Source: Monoraphidium neglectum | Lineage: Eukaryota; Chlorophyta; Chlorophyceae; Sphaeropleales; Selenastraceae | DNA: 50,458 nt | Direction: 5' to 3' | Assembly: GCF_000611645.1 (NCBI RefSeq) | Contig: NW_014013608.1 | Location: 15,672 to 66,129 of the forward strand | Part shown: positions 11,153 through 21,441 of the stretch, piece after piece | Position numbering within the stretch: the first letter of the stretch is position 1 | How the letters are laid out: each line of letters begins with the position of its first letter | Made by a program: the position numbers and the translations under genes | Notes under the pieces: model-generated | Database searches by the model: none | The model's input: only the letters and a program-made list of their open reading frames with translations | Told to the model about the DNA's origin: nothing

Positions 11153-14100
11153 ATGCTGCTGAGCCAGCGTAGATGTCCAGCTTTGTCGTGTCAGCCTTCA
11201 CGAGCAAACGACCGGAGCCTATGGAGGCGCGCCACCGCCCGACGAACCGCGCCGCTGCGTCGCCCGCTCCAATGGCGAGCCCGTTGGTGCCTCTGCCGCT
11301 GAGCCAGGCGGCGGCCTCGGCAGCCCAGGGCCAAGCGAGGCGCCATGTGGGCAGCCCGCGAGCCAGCCGCGGCATGCAGGGGCCAGCGACGCAGCCGAGG
11401 CTGGTGAACCAGCGGCACCAGACTGCGAAGCCCCAGGAGATGGGCCGGGCCCTGAGGACATCCGTGCCCTCGCCGCTGAGCTGCAGGATCGCGGCACCGC
11501 CCTGCGTGAAAGCCTGCTGTCCCGCGGCCTGATCGACGACCGCGGCGCCGCCGTGCTGGACTCCTACGCCGACCTACAGCGGCGCGCCAACGCCTTCTTG
11601 GCTGACGGCTGCGATGCGGTCGCCACTGCGGGCAGCAGCACAGGCCTGGAAGGGGACGGGGGCGGCGGCGGCGGCGAGGGGAGCAACGGCGGCTCTGCGG
11701 CCTACCGCTTTGTCACAGATTTTTTTGAGGAGCTCGACAAGGCAGGGCTGGACAACATCAGCATCGGTGGCGCCATCCTGCTCTGCGACCCGCTGACGCT
11801 GTTTGGGATGCAGGCAGGCAGCGGGAGCGCTCAGCTGCTGTCTTTGTCCCTGGCAGCCGCGCTGGAAGGCCGGTTGATGGCGGCGCTGCAGGAGATGCCG
11901 GACTGCTTCCTGCCTGCCGAAGGCATCAGGTCGGTGGGCAGGGCACCCGCGCACAGGCTGTCGGGCATTGGGCATGGCGGCTTACGTGTGTCAATCCAGC
12001 AATAGATGTTTGTGTCTGACGGCTGACACAGTTCTGGGTCGTCAGCGTTCTGGGTCGTCAGCGTGCATCTCTGCACCCATCAACAAATGTGACACCTCAA
12101 CCCTGCACCGACCGCTCGCAATCTGCCGCATCGCGCGCTTGCGCAGGCATGCGCTCATTTTTACGTCCGGACTCTTGCATGCTTGGGTTTTTGCCGCTTG
12201 CCTCGAGGGTGCGTCGCCTTTTGGCACCACGCCACAGCAGCACATCGCAACGGCTTGTGATTGGTCGGCAATGCAGCCGGGCGTGGCCCACCTACTCCTC
12301 ATGAGTGAAGGGTCCGGGGCACAGGCGCGGCTGCTCCAGGCCTTGGCTGCAGAGACAGTGGGCGCAGCGGCGGCGCTTTCCTGGCGTAAAGTGCTGCTAG
12401 GCGTGGTGCGCGACGGTGGCGGCAGCTGCAATTTTGTTACATGCACGGCTGATGTGCAGCTCCGTCAGGTGCGCCGCAAGCTCATGTGCCTTTTCCCTCG
12501 CCCGTGCGGCGCGCACATTCATTTTGCTGGTTGCGGGCTGACTTGGCCGTCGAAGCCGTTTGCTTGCATCACCCACTGCGTTGTGACGCTCCAACTGCTT
12601 GGAATGTACTTTGAGTGGCATGTACCATATTTCTTTGGCCGGGGCTTTCGCCATAACCGTCTGTCGCCCATACATGCACCCTGGTTCGCACCAGGTGGCG
12701 GACGTGTTGGGTCAAGTAGCCCAGTCAACACCCATGGTGGTGAACCTCCAGCCGACTCTGTTGTGGGCCGCAGGGCAGGCCCTGAGCACCCTTCTGGCCT
12801 TGGATCCATCCTGTGTGGCCCCTGATGATGAAGCGGTACGTTTGGCTGGGTGCCTGGGAATCAACGGTGCGGAGCGAGTCCGCTCTGGGTTATGTCTGCT
12901 GTGCTTTCCCGTTCCCCATTGCTCTGTGTGCTGTTGCTTGACAATTGTGCACGTGCCGCAGGCGATGGTTAAACTTGCCACGCTGATGGAGAGCTGCGAC
13001 CGCTTGGTGAAGCAGCCCGGCGACTGGCGCGTTGAGAGACCGTTGGGATTGACACACGCAGAACAGCTGTGCTCCCTTGTTACCTTTGATGCCCTGTGCA
13101 CATTGTCCGAATACCACCACCACCGGGGGGATGTTGACGCCGCGCTTGGATGGGCGCGGCGGGCGCTGCTCACTTGGTTTGCGGCCACCACAGCTGGCCA
13201 GGATGGCGACGGCATACCGGTGAGCTGCTGAGAGCTGCCTGCAACAGGCAGCACGGCCTGACAGTGGCGACCCTTGGGGCGACGCTGACATGGTGATATT
13301 GCATCACGTCTTATGCTGAGCTGCTAGTCGTAGCGTTCGACTTGAACTGTCAATCAACCCCTTTGCCCGGGGCGAATTCCCACACACGGGTGTCAAGCAC
13401 ATGCAAACCCCATTTCAACACCCGTTGTAATCCTTCCTCCAGGAGGTGCACCAGAACAGCGCCTGCCGCCCCTTCTTCTTCATGTGGCGCGACATGATGC
13501 AGCTAGCTGGGGAGGGCCACGACCCCCAGCAGCTGCTGGGCGTCAGCCACGCCGTGTGGCTGCTCAGGCGCGTGCTGGCATGCTCTTGCTCTCGGTGAAG
13601 CATTGGTGATCCAGCAAAAAGTGCCTGTTTTGAGTGATCACTGCATCCCCACCAGTCCGAGATGCGCTGACCATCCCCTCCCTGCTCTCAGCTTCAAACA
13701 CACCGACTCCTCCTAAACATCACTTTCTCTCCCGCCCAGGCGCTACCAGTGCCTGGTGCAGCGCTTCATGGTGCTGCAGCTCGAGGAGGCGGGCGCAGCG
13801 GGGCCCCAGGGCGGGGCGCTGGGGGAGGCGGCCTGGGCGGCCACGCTGTGGGCGGTGGAGGGGCGCTCCTGGCGCCCGGCTCTCCCTGGGGTGTGTCGAG
13901 GGCTGCAGGGAGGTCTGATACGCCTTGGCTGCTGGGATGTGGTTCTTACTGCGACCGTGTACCATGCGTTCATACGTGTTCACAAGCTTCCTGTGCCAGC
14001 TGCCACTTGAATCTCAGATCTGAAAGTTCTTGCAGGCTGCCCGACGTTAGCGCGGCCACACCTGGCCTCGTTCGTGCAGGTGCCGGCTGGTCTGGGCTCC

Positions 14101-16262
14101 CACCAGAGCTTCCCCTCGTCATTTTCAGTAAGCAAGTTCCTTGGCGCATCATCTCCAGACAGCCGCGTCATGGAATTTTACTACAGGTTCTGCTGCGGCG
14201 ACACCGAAACCCCTGGCCCGGGGGAGGACCCCTGGTGAGGTCCTGCCCTCATGCTCATGGCTGCGGCGCTTTCGGGCGGTAGCAGCTTCATACTGCAACG
14301 TCAGGCCGGCACCGCCCTCTGACGGCCAGGGGCGCGGCTGCCTTACCGGGATGCGTGCATGTTCAATCCTATCCCCCAGGTGGCAGTACATCGCCGCTGA
14401 GGTGGACGTGCGGCAGTACAGCAACGGCTGCCATGAAGCCCTGGCCGCGCGGCTGCTGCGACCCACGCCCGCCTCCTCGCCCCTGTCAGCTGACAAGGCC
14501 GGGTGCGTTTGTTGCCCACCTCCCTCCCGAGCTGGTTTATGCGTGCATGCGCAGGCCCTGACGTCCTTTAGCATCTTGTATGTCGCCCGTCTGTGCAATA
14601 CGGTACGCGCACCTTCCCAACGCTGTCGTCCTTTGGGGTCGCAGATGGGTCTTGGAGCCGCGCGCAGGACTGCAGATGCAGGTGCCCCTCTTCATGCATC
14701 ACGCGTCGAAAACATTGTTGCGACCGAAGCATTTCGAGCCTGGCGGCGCGGTGACCAGTGGCGGACTGCACGCGGGCGCGTGCGAGGCGCTAGCATTTTC
14801 GACGCTGCCGTTCCAGCTGAGGGATCCCATCATCAAGGCGCGGTGCCTCATCAGCACGGGTGTTTTCGAGGCGGGCGCGATCTCCGCCAGCAGCGCTGGC
14901 GCCCCGGGCGTGTCGTGGCTTGTCCACGCCGCCAAGGCTGCGCTGCAGACGGACATGGCTGCCGGCGGCCTCAGCAAGTCGGAGCGGCTCATGCTGCAGT
15001 GCTATGTATCGTTCGCCAACCTCAATTTGTGCTTATCCCTGGACGAATGCCTCGTGGCCTTTGACGCCGCGCACGGGGCGGTCACCGCCGCTGCCGCGCG
15101 CGGCCCCAAGCTCGACGAGGCGCGAGCTGCGGGCTTCGGCGCGTGCATGACCATCCTGGACATGGCAGCTGCCATCCTTGCAGAGCGTCATAAATTCGGG
15201 CGCTTGGATCTCTTGCTGCAGCACGGGCCGCTTTCCAGCAGTGTGCAGTTTGGGCATCTGTACAAATCCATGTTGAAGCCAGGCGAGGGCTGCAAGCTGC
15301 GCGACATCTTGGTAAGCAGTTTGACGTGCGTTGTCAGCCGGCGTCTAGTCCGCGTGAAGGGCCTAGGGTGCAGCAGCATGCGTGCACGTGCCTGTGCATG
15401 CACGCACCTGCGCACGTGTGTGCGTGTGGATTTCCCTCTCGTTTTCTCCCTTTGTGCGTGCACACATGCACACGCGCGCGCGCGCGCGCACACAGGCACA
15501 CAACACACGCGCGTGTACACACGCACGCGCGCCCGTACGTGCACATGCATGCATGCGGGCGTGCATGAGCGCGAGCAAGCCTGCATTCATGCGTGCTGGT
15601 AAAGGCAAGCGTTTTTGCAAGCGTGTGCGCTTCACATCACTGTCATGGCGCCTGCTGGGTCCAAACGGTGCTTTTTTGCGCGTTGGCTTGCGCACCCTCA
15701 TCCGATGCGGACACTCCTCGCCTGCAGGCCTTCCTTAGGCGCCCGCCCAGCGCGCCCATTACCGGCGCGGACCCCGCCCTCCGCGCCAGCCTCGTGCCGC
15801 GCCTGAGGGCGACCGCGTCTGCAGCTTGGATTGCAAAGCTCGGCGACGATGGCGACTCAGTCGGGCTCACACTCCTTGCCACGACGCTTGGCGGCGGGAC
15901 TGCTGCTGCTGCCGCTTCAGCTGAGGCTAGTGTCAGCGAAGAGGGCAGGCGCCCCGTGCCGCCGCCTGCAGAGCTGCAGCTGCTGTCAGAGGCAGTGACG
16001 CGGCTGTGCGCATTGTCAGATGGGCTTGATCGTGCGCTGCACTGCATGCGCGTGCTGCCAGGGCCGCTGCCGCCAGCGGCCGTGGCGACGGTGCTCCGGC
16101 GTGCATGGGGAGATGAGGAACCACACAGCGTGTGGGGTGCCTGCAAGTCGGTCAATGCCTGGAGGAATGCAGAGGCCTCAGCCCAGGCGGCGGCCACCCT
16201 GGACGAGCTGTTTTTGGGGTGGGTTGAGCAGCAGCAACAACAGCAGCAGCAGCAGGCGGAGG

Positions 16263-16328
<66 letters not shown>

Positions 16329-18960
16329 GGGAGCAGGAGCAGGAGCAGCAGCAGGAGCAGGAGCAGCAGCAGCGGCAGCAGCAGCAGTGGTGGCGTGGCT
16401 ACATGAGCATGGTCAGGGGCCTTGCAGCATCGTATGCATTGCTTGGCGCCGCACCGAGCCAAGTCGTGGCTGAGGTGCTACTGCGTTCGCCAGTATCATG
16501 GCTGCAGTTGGCCGAGGTACTGCACCTTGTGTGCGGCGACCCCTTTGCCGCCGCGCCGCTGGCGGAGGCGCTGATTTGTGGGGCCTGCGCTGCAGACAGG
16601 CTCGCGGTGGCCACGCTGCTGCTGCGCGTGGCCTGGAGCAACGGCGCGCTCGGGCCTGCGCCCTGCGGCCGTGCTGTGGGCGCCCTGGCTTCCCGCGCGG
16701 CGCTGCTGCCGGATACCAGGCTGCGAACGCGGTGGGCCCTCGGCCTGCTGCAGCTGGCGCGCGATGGCACGCTGCCCCCCAGCTTGGCAGGCGGCGCGGG
16801 GCCCGCGGCGGAGGCGCGCCTGCGGCGCAGGCGGCCGCTGCCGGGCGCGCCGGTGGCGCTTCCCCATGCGGCGGCGGCGGCGCTGCTGCAGCTGGTGGCT
16901 GAGGACAATTCGACCACTGCTGCCGCTGATGTGGTGGCTGCATTTCAATTTATCACAAGCGCCCAAGGCGGCGGCCTGCCTCTCAGCGCAATAGGTGCTG
17001 CCAGCTTGAGCGCTGTCGTGGCGGCATTTGCGGCACAAGGCAAGCACGAAAATGCGTGGCAGTTGGTGCAGCAGGCCGGCGGCAGCGGCACAGGAGCGGC
17101 AGCAGGGAGTGGTGCAGGCGCCAGCCTGCTGGCCCAGCTTGTTGGGGTCTGGGAGGCGCTGCCTGTCAGCGACGTGCCTTCGCCATTGCTGCGCGCGGCG
17201 GCTGACGCGGCGGCGACGGCGGGCGCGGGCTCGCTGGCAGGGCGCCTGCTGGGGCTGCTGGCTGGAGCCGAGGGCACCAGCTTGGCGGCAGCAGCGCTGA
17301 GCTTGAGCGACGCGGCACTGACGGCGCACCTGCTCTCACAGCTGGATGCGGGCGCCAGGTCAGCGGCGGCACTGGGGGCGGCTGCAGACTTGGCAAAGGC
17401 GATTGTCGAGGCGGGCTGGCAGCTGCCACAGGGTACGTGGGGGCAAGTCCTCGCGCTTTGCAGCGGCGGCTTCCCAGCATTCGCACGGCTGGCACTACTG
17501 GCCCAAGAGCAGCTGCTGTCAGAGGCGACCGCAGCGATTCAAGCAGCAGAGCGTAGCAGTAGCAGCAACGACAGCAGTGCCCCGGCGGGCCAGCCGCTCG
17601 CCGAAGCGCTGCTGGCTGCGCTGGCGTCGCCGCTGATGTCAGGAGAGGCCGCGTGTGCCGACGGCGCTGCCGCAGCGGCGGCTGCGGCGGCAGCAGAGGC
17701 GGAGCCGCTGGACCAGCAGCGGCTGACAGCGGGCTGGGCGGCAGTGGCTCAGCGTGCCGCCGGCTTGAGGGTGCAGCTTGCAGCCGCCTGCGCCGACGCA
17801 GCCGAGGCGTCGCCGGGGCACTGGCTGCGATTTTCTGCCGGCTGCAGGCGGGAGGAGGAAGCGGCGGCGCGGCGGCTGGCAGTGCTGCTGTGCGCGTCGG
17901 CGGGGCTGTCGGAGGCGGCGCTTCAAATGTACCAGGAATTTCGGCATGCGGGCGGTCAGCCTGAGCTGGAGGGGGGCCTGCTGGAGGCGGCGCTGGCGGC
18001 GGCGCACGATGCGGGGGCTGAGGTTGCGACCGGGTCTGCAGGTGGGCATGGAGGTTGTGGGGCTGTGAGGGCCAGAAGGTTGCGTCAGCTTGTTTGGTAT
18101 GGGCTTTCTGGGCTTCTTAAGGATGGTTGCAGCAACCACTGCAGCAGCCACCCCACCTGAATTCATGGGGTGCTCCGACAGTGCAGCTATCTGGCGGCCT
18201 TGTGCAGGTGTCCCCCTTCTAGGCCCATGAACATATCCAGTCATTGCTACACACACATATCCCCTCGCACATGCGCATGGGTGCACATTCAAACCTCCCG
18301 TCGCCCCTCGCCTCCAACAACGCAGCTCCCGCCGCCATCCTGCGCACGGCACAGTCCCTCTGCCCGACTGGCACCACCTGGGTGCCAGGCGCCCCCATCG
18401 CATGGCGCGCGTTGTTCGCCACACTTACCAGCAGCGCGGCCAATGGTGCTGACAGCAGCGAGGCGGCCGCGGCCGCGGTGCGGGCGGTGGAGGCGCTGCT
18501 GCTTGACAGCGATCCCCTGTGGTCAGCAGGGGGCCAGGTGGCCGTCCTGCCTTCAGAGGCGGCCGCAGAGGGCCTGCGCGCGCTCGTTCCATGGGCGCCC
18601 AGCGCGCCGGTGGGCGCGGCGGCCGCTGCTCAGCGGCTGCTGACCACATGCGAGCTGCGGGGCGGGCAGCAGCAGCAGCCTCACGCCCCCTCACCTGTCC
18701 AGCGCGGCGGCTCGCCAGGTGGCAGCGGCAAGCGCAGGGGTGCTGCTGCTTCATCGCACTCGCCACGTGCGGCAGGCGTTGGCGCCCTGCGGCCAGCTCT
18801 GCCCCGCGCTGATGCCGGCATCTACTCGGCAGCTGCTGCCGTGCTGGCCGCGACTGGTGACGTTGCAGAAGCTGTCAAGCTGCTCGCGCCGCTCATCTCT
18901 GGTGCCAAGGAGCAGGCGATTGCAGTTGCATCTGGTGGAAGTAGCAACTGTCTCAACACT

Positions 18961-19025
<65 letters not shown>

Positions 19026-19588
19026 GCATGCGCAGCAGCAGCAGGTGGCCGCTGATTTGCTGTGCCTGCTGCCTGCAGGCCGCCGCGCTGCGGCTTTGGC
19101 GCCGGTCCTGCGGCTGCTGGCTGCGGGGGGCGTGGGTGCGGTGACGTCACCTGCCCTGGTGGAGGCGCTGACTGGGGAGGACCTGGTGAGATGAGGGCGC
19201 TGCCGGGGTGCAGGGCTTTGCATCTCGTGCCACTCAAGAGTACTCGCAGTGGCAGCGCGCTTTTGCTTGCGTGTCATGTGAAGGGGTTGTTCATTCCATG
19301 TCCTCCTCTCTTTAACCCAAGGCGATCAAAACTGCCTCACTGCCATCCGCGCACCCAACCCCCCAGGATGCTGCAGCTGAGGCTGACCTGGCAGAGGCGT
19401 TTGGGGAGAGCTTTGTAGAGGATCTGATGATGGCCGCATTTGAGGGCCTGCCCGTGCTGGGCGGTGGCGACAAGGGCTCTGCGCAGGACAGTGCTGCGGC
19501 GGCCAGCCTGGCGCTGCGGGCTGCGGGCGGAGACGAGGGCACCAGACGAGTTGCGGCTCTGCGGGACTTGCTGCGCGCTATCGGATGA
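11153..19588 (+). CDS. Array gene, copy A: large solenoid-like protein of unknown family (N-terminal frameshift)
   Basis: No known family recognised. Exons: 11153-11929, 12147-12468, 12695-12835, 12962-13219, 13443-13567, 13740-13890, 14080-14234, 14380-14502, 14645-15311, 15728-18041, 18326-19185, 19367-19588. Intron phases agree with copies B and C. The homologous start MLLSQRRC reads into a stop after 49 codons, because 8 nt are missing (about 11250-11263) relative to B and C; downstream of that the frame is open to TGA 19588. Exon 4 looks TPR-like (DALCTLSEYHHHRGDVDAAL). Exon 10 has PPR-like hairpins (FAAQGKHENAWQLVQQAG; MYQEFRHAGGQPELEGGLL) and a 54-codon Q/E tract. Exon 11 has 21 CAG codons. 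The exon 5 donor is GC (AG|GCGCGT). An uninterrupted protein would have about 2,040 residues. A downstream start would remove the transit-like N-terminus. Confidence 0.72.
15376..15560. repeat. Alternating CG/CA/TG tract in intron 9 of copy A
   Basis: Intron 9 (15312-15727) is filled with GTGCATGCACG-type runs and a (CG)n core at about 15473-15489. This is alternating purine-pyrimidine DNA of the kind able to form Z-DNA. Confidence 0.85.
16226..16387 (+). repeat. Gln/Glu-coding CAG/GAG tract in copy A exon 10
   Basis: 54 codons of almost only CAG and GAG, with a central alternating (CAGGAG)n hexanucleotide run. B has a shorter Gln-rich version at the same place (27617-27709) and C has Q-rich codons at 37171-37220. 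Expected to form a charged helix or coiled coil; length-unstable. Confidence 0.9.
18961..19023 (+). repeat. (CAG)21 polyglutamine tract, copy A exon 11
   Basis: 21 uninterrupted CAG codons, then CCGCATGCG and four more CAG. The same position in B has 22 CAG and in C 41 codons with CGG interruptions. Confidence 0.95.
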
Positions 19589-21441
19589 CTCGACATCGTC
19601 ACTGCGCAGGTGGTGGCAGTGCCAACGAAAGCTGAACGTCAAGCACTCAACCACTGGCTTGCAGCTCAGCACTGACCTTAGTACAACACACTTCTATGGC
19701 TTGTCAGTCTTGGCCAAGGGAATCTGCACGCCGGCAGCAGCCTACATGCATTGCAACCGAAGCAGTTCTGCTGCTGCTTTGTCAGCCCTCACTGGATGGC
19801 TGGGGCACATGCCGCGCCCCTCTTGCGGGCACTGCGTGTGTTGTTCGCTCACTGGCTGGGTTGGCACACCGTGCACTTCGTTGCTTAGCAAGACTCGCGG
19901 GTTCGCCGCTGCAGGGTTGTGGTGTGGCGGCTTGTGCATTTACAGGTGGCAGGTCATCCTTGTTGACGCATCAGATGTTTGAGTTCACTCACACGTGGGT
20001 TTCTCATGCCCATCTTCCCACCCACCCGCCTTCAATCCTAGTCAGACCGTTTGCAACACACGGCGCTCAGGTGTGCAATCCTTCTTGCCCGCAATCCATG
20101 TGAAGTCCTGCTGGCGTGGCCACGCGTTTGTCGCTCACACGCGGCGGCGTATGTTGACACAGACCGTGACGACGCTTGCTGCCGGGCCTTTAAAGAGTAC
20201 AAATGCAGCTATGCACGTGCAAACATCTGGTTTCTAAATCAGTTCTTTGGTCTACAGTACACATTGCATCGTTACCTCCCAGCCACGGGGTGCGCAGCAA
20301 TATGAATCACACCTCTCTATTCCCCTTCACGTATTATTACAGTCCCAGGCACACAAGTGACTGCGATCAAACCCTCTGCCCGACCTTTACTCACTACGTA
20401 CGAGGGCTTATGGCGTCTGGTCCTTGTGTAAGTGGCCCCCTCCGCGTGCGGCGGCTTGTATACACAGGGCGGGGCACAGAACGACACGGGAACAGCAGGT
20501 TTCATGCATGGGGGTTGGGTTGCTGTGAAAATGGCTGCACGGTGGTTTTGTGGAATGGATGGGGAGCAGCCAGGCCTGTGACTCGCGCGTGCCGCACAGG
20601 GTGTCGCAGCCCTGACATTCCCAATTGAACCAGGGCAAGGCACGGCGCACAAATACTTCAAAGGGCGCAATGCAGCTGTGATCATCATGATTTCATTTCA
20701 GTGGTCCCAAGGGTACCGTGGGGGGGCTCGTGTGCAACTTGCCTGCATATCAACAACAGCCGCAAGTGGCGCAGTCCAGGCTGCGCCTCTTGAAGCGCCT
20801 CCTCCCAGATATCCTAGCCGCAGAAACGCGTGCCAGGCACCTGGTCGTGGCTATTCAATAGGCACACAACACCAGAGATGGCTTGCCAGACTTTGACAAG
20901 AGAGTTGCCCAAATTGACAGGCGTCATCGAGCATAGTCAAAAGCCATCACATGCTTGTTTGGTAGAGCTTCAGCAGTCGCCAAAGATCAAAGGCCACCGT
21001 ATGGGGTGCAGGGCCATTTGCAGTCGGCGGAGGCGACCACCTCAGAGGCGGTTGGGTCGGGGCGCTCTAGTTGGGGACACAAAAGGAAGCGGCCTGGCAA
21101 CGTGGGTTTTGCCGCGTGGCTGCTGGTAGATCGAGTGTAGCAAGTTATCATAAAATCTTGATGTTTGATGACAGAGAGAGGTCCTCGCGCATCGCGGCGG
21201 TTATGTGTGCGAGTGCGCGGACAACCGTTGTCCATGGCAGGTGTCGCAGCTTGGAGCGACACGCTGACGCACAAACAACAGATGTCCGATGCTTGCATGC
21301 CACTTAGGATCATGATATGGTCTCAAAAACTGCTAAGTATTTCAGTCATCGTGTCGTCCACGTGGTGCAGTCGGGGCGATGTCCGTGCTTCGTTCGCACG
21401 TCTGTGAGATCCAGAGTCAACTCGCCGTCCGTCGCCCCGCG
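19589..21441. other. Spacer between copies A and B
   Basis: 1.85 kb. The first part matches the region after copy B (for example CTGGATGGCTGGGGCACA at 19791 and 31043); the last part matches the upstream flanks of A and C. No additional coding gene or RNA gene was recognised. Confidence 0.6.
21301..21441 (+). promoter_or_regulatory. Conserved 5' flank of copy B
   Basis: Contains the same ordered blocks as copy A: CACTTAGGATCATGA, CGTGTCGTCCACGTGG, and GATCCAGAGTC followed by CCGTCGCCCCGCG, directly before ATG 21442. Confidence 0.4.

Larger units (their letters stand above)
10675..20913 (+). repeat. Tandem unit A (gene plus flanks)
   Basis: First unit of a three-unit direct tandem array. The left landmark is TTGACTGGAATCAGTCAAGA (10675), which recurs in diverged form at 20914 and 31514. 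Both the 5' flank (GCGTGGCTGCT, CACTTAGGATCATGA, TCGTGTCCACG before the ATG) and the 3' flank (CTGGATGGCTGGGGCACA, 19791) are shared with unit B, so the duplicated segment includes promoter and terminator regions. The exact end points are not resolved. Confidence 0.8.

Noticed and set aside
11173..11532. Alternative frame MSSFVVSAFTSKRPEP at copy A (and its equivalents in B and C) as the real N-terminus
   Set aside because: Changes between copies are mostly synonymous in the MLLSQ/MLLGQ frame and mostly replacing in this one, and only the former joins the conserved GEPVGA segment in B and C.
15376..15586. CRISPR-like or satellite array in intron 9
   Set aside because: The units are simple dinucleotide or tetranucleotide alternations with no constant repeat and spacer pattern.
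16178..16917. Minus-strand frames rich in Leu, Cys or Ala opposite exons 10 and 11 of the array genes
   Set aside because: They are antisense readings of CAG/GAG tracts and GC-rich codons, with no domain and no conservation at the expected codon positions.
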